DNA of 64,000 nt from Periplaneta americana (Eukaryota; Arthropoda; Insecta; Blattodea; Blattidae): the NCBI RefSeq assembly GCF_040183065.1, contig NC_091123.1, positions 107,482,821 to 107,546,820 of the forward strand, written 5' to 3'. Shown here piece after piece: positions 61,651 through 64,000 of the stretch. The notes below the pieces were generated by a model, which was not told where the DNA came from, did not search any database, and saw only the letters and a list, made by a program, of their open reading frames with translations. The position numbers were made by a program, and so were the translations under genes. Positions within the stretch are counted from its first letter, which is position 1; each line of letters opens with the position of its first letter.

Positions 61651-62145
61651 TTAAAATTTATTTTTATGTGATAAATTACCTGGCGTGAAGGGGTGGGAGT
61701 ATTAAAATCTACTTGCCATGCTATGCGCACCTGTTCCGCATTTCCATACTTACAATACTGCTCTAGTATCCATTTCTTTGCTCTTGATTTGAATTGTTTG
61801 CCATTGTTAATATTTACCTGTAACAAATAAAAAATACAGGGACATCATTTTATTTTTACTAACATTTCTAATAATAACCTGGCTATACCTTGTTGAGAAC
61901 CGAAAACACCGTTTGGTACCCCCTTCCACGACTAGGGTTCGATGATACTGGCGTAATATACAAACAAATCACTTTACTAAGTATAGGAGGGAAGAAAAGT
62001 AATTCACCCATTTACGTAAACTAGGAAATATCACGCTTTTGAGTTTGATAATTTTCATTAGGTTTTTGTTTAATCAAAATACAGTACTGTATTAACAATA
62101 AGTGTTTTACTCACGAATTGAGCTATATATTCGGACGTATTCTTT
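61651..62145. other. No gene recognised
   Basis: AT-rich spacer. Confidence 0.55.
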
Positions 62146-62149
62146 ATGC

Positions 62150-63396
62150 AATGTATATTATACTACAGCCCTACTACTACTACTACTACTACTACTACAG
62201 CCCTACTTAAAGTGACTGAGGACATCCGTGAAGCTATGGATAGGGGTGAAGTAACGGCATTAACTCTTCTCGATTTCAGCAATGCCTTTGGTTCTGTTGA
62301 CATCGACTTGCTTCTTGTAAAGATGAAGGCTTTGCACCTGTCCGACAATACCTTGAGCTGGATGGACTCCTACCTACGGGACCGCCAACAGAGTGTTTCA
62401 CTTGATAATCAATTCTCCCAATGACGATGCACAAAGGCGGGAGTGCCGCAGGGCTCCGTATTAGGACCACTACTTTTCTCTATCTACATTAATGACGTAT
62501 CAAAGAACTTACAGTATTGCCGATATCACCTCTATGCCGACGACCTACAACTTTACATACATTCCAGACCCAATACGATCAATGAATCGATTGACAAGTT
62601 AAATTGTGCCCTAGCCACTGTCTCCACTTGGGCGGCCAATTTCGGACTCGCACTTAATCCAAGTAAGACTCAAGCTATAATTATTGAACATAAGCATTTA
62701 GTTAACTCCCTTAATAACAGTAATCTTTCAGTTGTTACCCTTAACAACACGCTAATCCCTTATTCATCTGTCGTAAAAAAATCTTGGCTTCTTTTTTGAT
62801 AATAATCTAAGTTGGAATTTTCAAGTTAAAGAAACGATAAAAAAAAAATCTGTTCCTCCATTCACTGTTTGAGTCGCTTGAGAAACTTCTTGCCCCAGCA
62901 ACTAAAACTTACCCTAGTACAAACCCTAGTAGTGCCGCACTTCGATTATTGTGACGTTTTGTTAAGTGACCTAAGTTCTGAACTATCAGTCAAGTTACAG
63001 CGAGCTCAGAATATGTGTGTCAGATACGTGTGCAACATCCAACGATATGATCACATATCACCGTCCTTCGCAAGTCTTTCGTGGCTCCGACTTAAAGAAC
63101 GCAGAACTTTACACTCTTTATCTTTACTCTTTCGAATTCTGCACACAACACCAAATTACCTTTCGTCTCGTTTCTCTTATCTATACTCTAACCACGATGT
63201 AAATACCAGATCACTTATCTGTGGCACGCTAAGTATACCTCTTCATAGAACATCTTGTTATCCATCATCTTTTACAGTATTCACCTCGTGTCAATGGAAT
63301 TCCTTGTTACAAAGTATTAGGGGCTGCAAGACATTAAACACCTTTAAGAACAGCTTAAAAGATAACCTTATTAGCATTTCACTCCAATCATACTGA
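62150..63396 (+). pseudogene. CR1/L2-like LINE, 5'-truncated and broken copy
   Basis: Aligns to residues about 590-975 of the intact ORF at 10357. Blocks: ALLKVTEDIREAMDRGEV, LLDFSNAFGSVD (catalytic Asp kept, usual KAFD changed to NAFG), an in-frame TGA at 62422-62424, [27 protein letters not shown], a +1 slip in the A run near 62776, a compensating slip in the A run near 62840, then VPHFDYCDVLLSDLS, SLSWLRLKERRTLHSLSLLF and a C-terminal WNSLLQSIRGCKTLNTFK. It starts in a TAC microsatellite that overlaps its Thr codons. Divergence from the 10-kb copy is substantial, so it is a different subfamily or an old copy. Confidence 0.9.
62168..62201. repeat. (TAC)n microsatellite at LINE truncation point
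   Basis: About nine TAC units flanked on both sides by ACAGCCCTA, within the coding sequence for the TTTALL motif of the LINE. Confidence 0.92.
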
Positions 63397-63660
63397 TTTA
63401 AACTATCACTGACTACATTGTTACTTATTTCTTTAGACATCATTCTGATATTGCTGTATTTTCAAAATTGTGTCATAATAATCTCTTTCTATTATCTAAT
63501 ATTATTCTATATATTTTAGCTTAATTATGCTACATAGTTTATTTCAGTGTTTAATTAATAGTTCATAGTATGTTGTTGTTTAATTCGTAAATAACTCTTG
63601 TGTACGTACATGTAACTCTCATCTAAATCAAATTGTTGAATTCTTTGTAAGTTCATGCAT
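63397..63660. other. LINE 3' UTR or spacer
   Basis: AT-rich sequence after the LINE stop. No AATA tail or AAGGCC hairpin like that of the 10-kb copy is visible. Confidence 0.4.
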
Positions 63661-63661
63661 A

Positions 63662-64000
63662 TGTATACAGCATGTTTAAAAAATACGGGGCATAATTTCA
63701 GGTATGTATTTGCCACATGTAGACAATCAAAATAGTTCATTACAACATGTGTTCGGAAATGCTTCATTTCCGAGTTATGGCCTTCACAAAATTGAAATTC
63801 ACCAGAACGTTTTTCTTTCCCCAGGTCGTTGCCGTCAAAGGAGACATTAAGAGGGCACTCTGACAGTTCATTCCGAGGCGAAGGTTACATTCAGTGTTGT
63901 GTAGGCGTTAGACTGTGCGACATGTATTCAAATCAAGAGCTGGCAGAGATACACTTCAATATTGAGAGCGAGAATTTAATCATTACAGAATTATACGAAG
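63662..64000 (+). mobile_element. 5' part of a DUF4817-type TcMar-like element, cut by the window edge
   Basis: Starts near ATACAGCATGTTTAAAAAAT and leads into the transposase start at 63922. The leader contains no tRNA-like or SINE sequence. The left terminus cannot be confirmed without the right end. Confidence 0.5.
63922..64000 (+). CDS. Transposase N-terminus (DUF4817-type), partial
   Basis: ATG followed by YSNQELAEIHFNIESEN..ELYE to the window edge (26 codons). The pattern MYSNxExADxHxxYGxAxxN..A..LYxERFP is the usual N-terminus of transposases carrying the DUF4817 helix-turn-helix. The visible part departs from the consensus after AEIHF (no YG), so the copy may already be degraded. The remainder lies outside the window. 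The DDE part of a related copy is at 55930-56115. Confidence 0.55.
   Translation, partial: MYSNQELAEIHFNIESENLIITELYE

Overview
The window looks like repeat-rich, AT-rich intergenic DNA from a large animal genome. It is most likely an insect, and the density of insect-type non-LTR elements, TcMar/hAT/Harbinger transposons and tRNA-derived SINEs would suit a cockroach-like or other polyneopteran genome; that assignment is inference. I found no convincing host gene, no bacterial-style operon, no rRNA and no free-standing tRNA gene. Nearly everything recognisable is a mobile element, a fragment of one, or a simple repeat.

Layout. At 0-10 kb there are a tRNA-derived SINE (285), a non-autonomous hAT-like element (739-2120), a non-LTR (LINE-A) fragment split by a 1 kb near-perfect palindrome of Penelope-like retroelement (3655-4682), an inverted duplication of a transposase zinc-finger fragment (6488-6839), a MITE (7257-7507) and a 1.2 kb inverted-terminal-repeat element with an internal 450-bp tandem duplication (8063-9286). 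At 10-18 kb there are a near-complete CR1/L2-like LINE with one 980-codon ORF (10357-13586) and a decayed two-exon hAT element with 8-bp target duplications (15011-17858). At 18-31 kb there are TcMar/Tc1 pseudogenes, a jockey-like LINE fragment, large GATA/AATA microsatellites, a minisatellite carrying CAT-repeat tracts, and a Harbinger fragment. At 31-43 kb there are SINEs, several MITEs with clear target duplications, a LINE-A copy, and an apparently intact hAT element (39777-41972, 494-aa CGGBP1-like transposase, perfect 8-bp target duplication). At 43.6-46.3 kb lies a PIF/Harbinger-type pair, a HARBI1-like transposase and an antisense MADF/BESS protein, whose exons and introns interlock. 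At 47-64 kb there are microsatellites, more SINEs and LINE-A copies, a 1.3 kb non-autonomous hAT element (49799-51112), a TcMar pseudogene, a second broken copy of the CR1/L2-like LINE, and the 5' end of a DUF4817-type transposase that runs off the window.

How the pieces relate. The autonomous elements supply enzymes (reverse transcriptase plus AP-endonuclease for LINEs, DDE transposases for DNA elements), and the short elements look like their non-autonomous passengers. Most enzymes are visibly broken. The hAT ORF at 40251-41735 has no lesion I can see. The LINE ORF at 10357-13299 is open, but the Asp of its endonuclease SDH motif is replaced by Tyr. The items most worth a second look are the interlocked Harbinger gene pair, the Penelope palindrome with a hammerhead-like motif, the intact CGGBP1-like hAT, and the MITE whose long terminal repeats contain a tRNA-promoter-like sequence.
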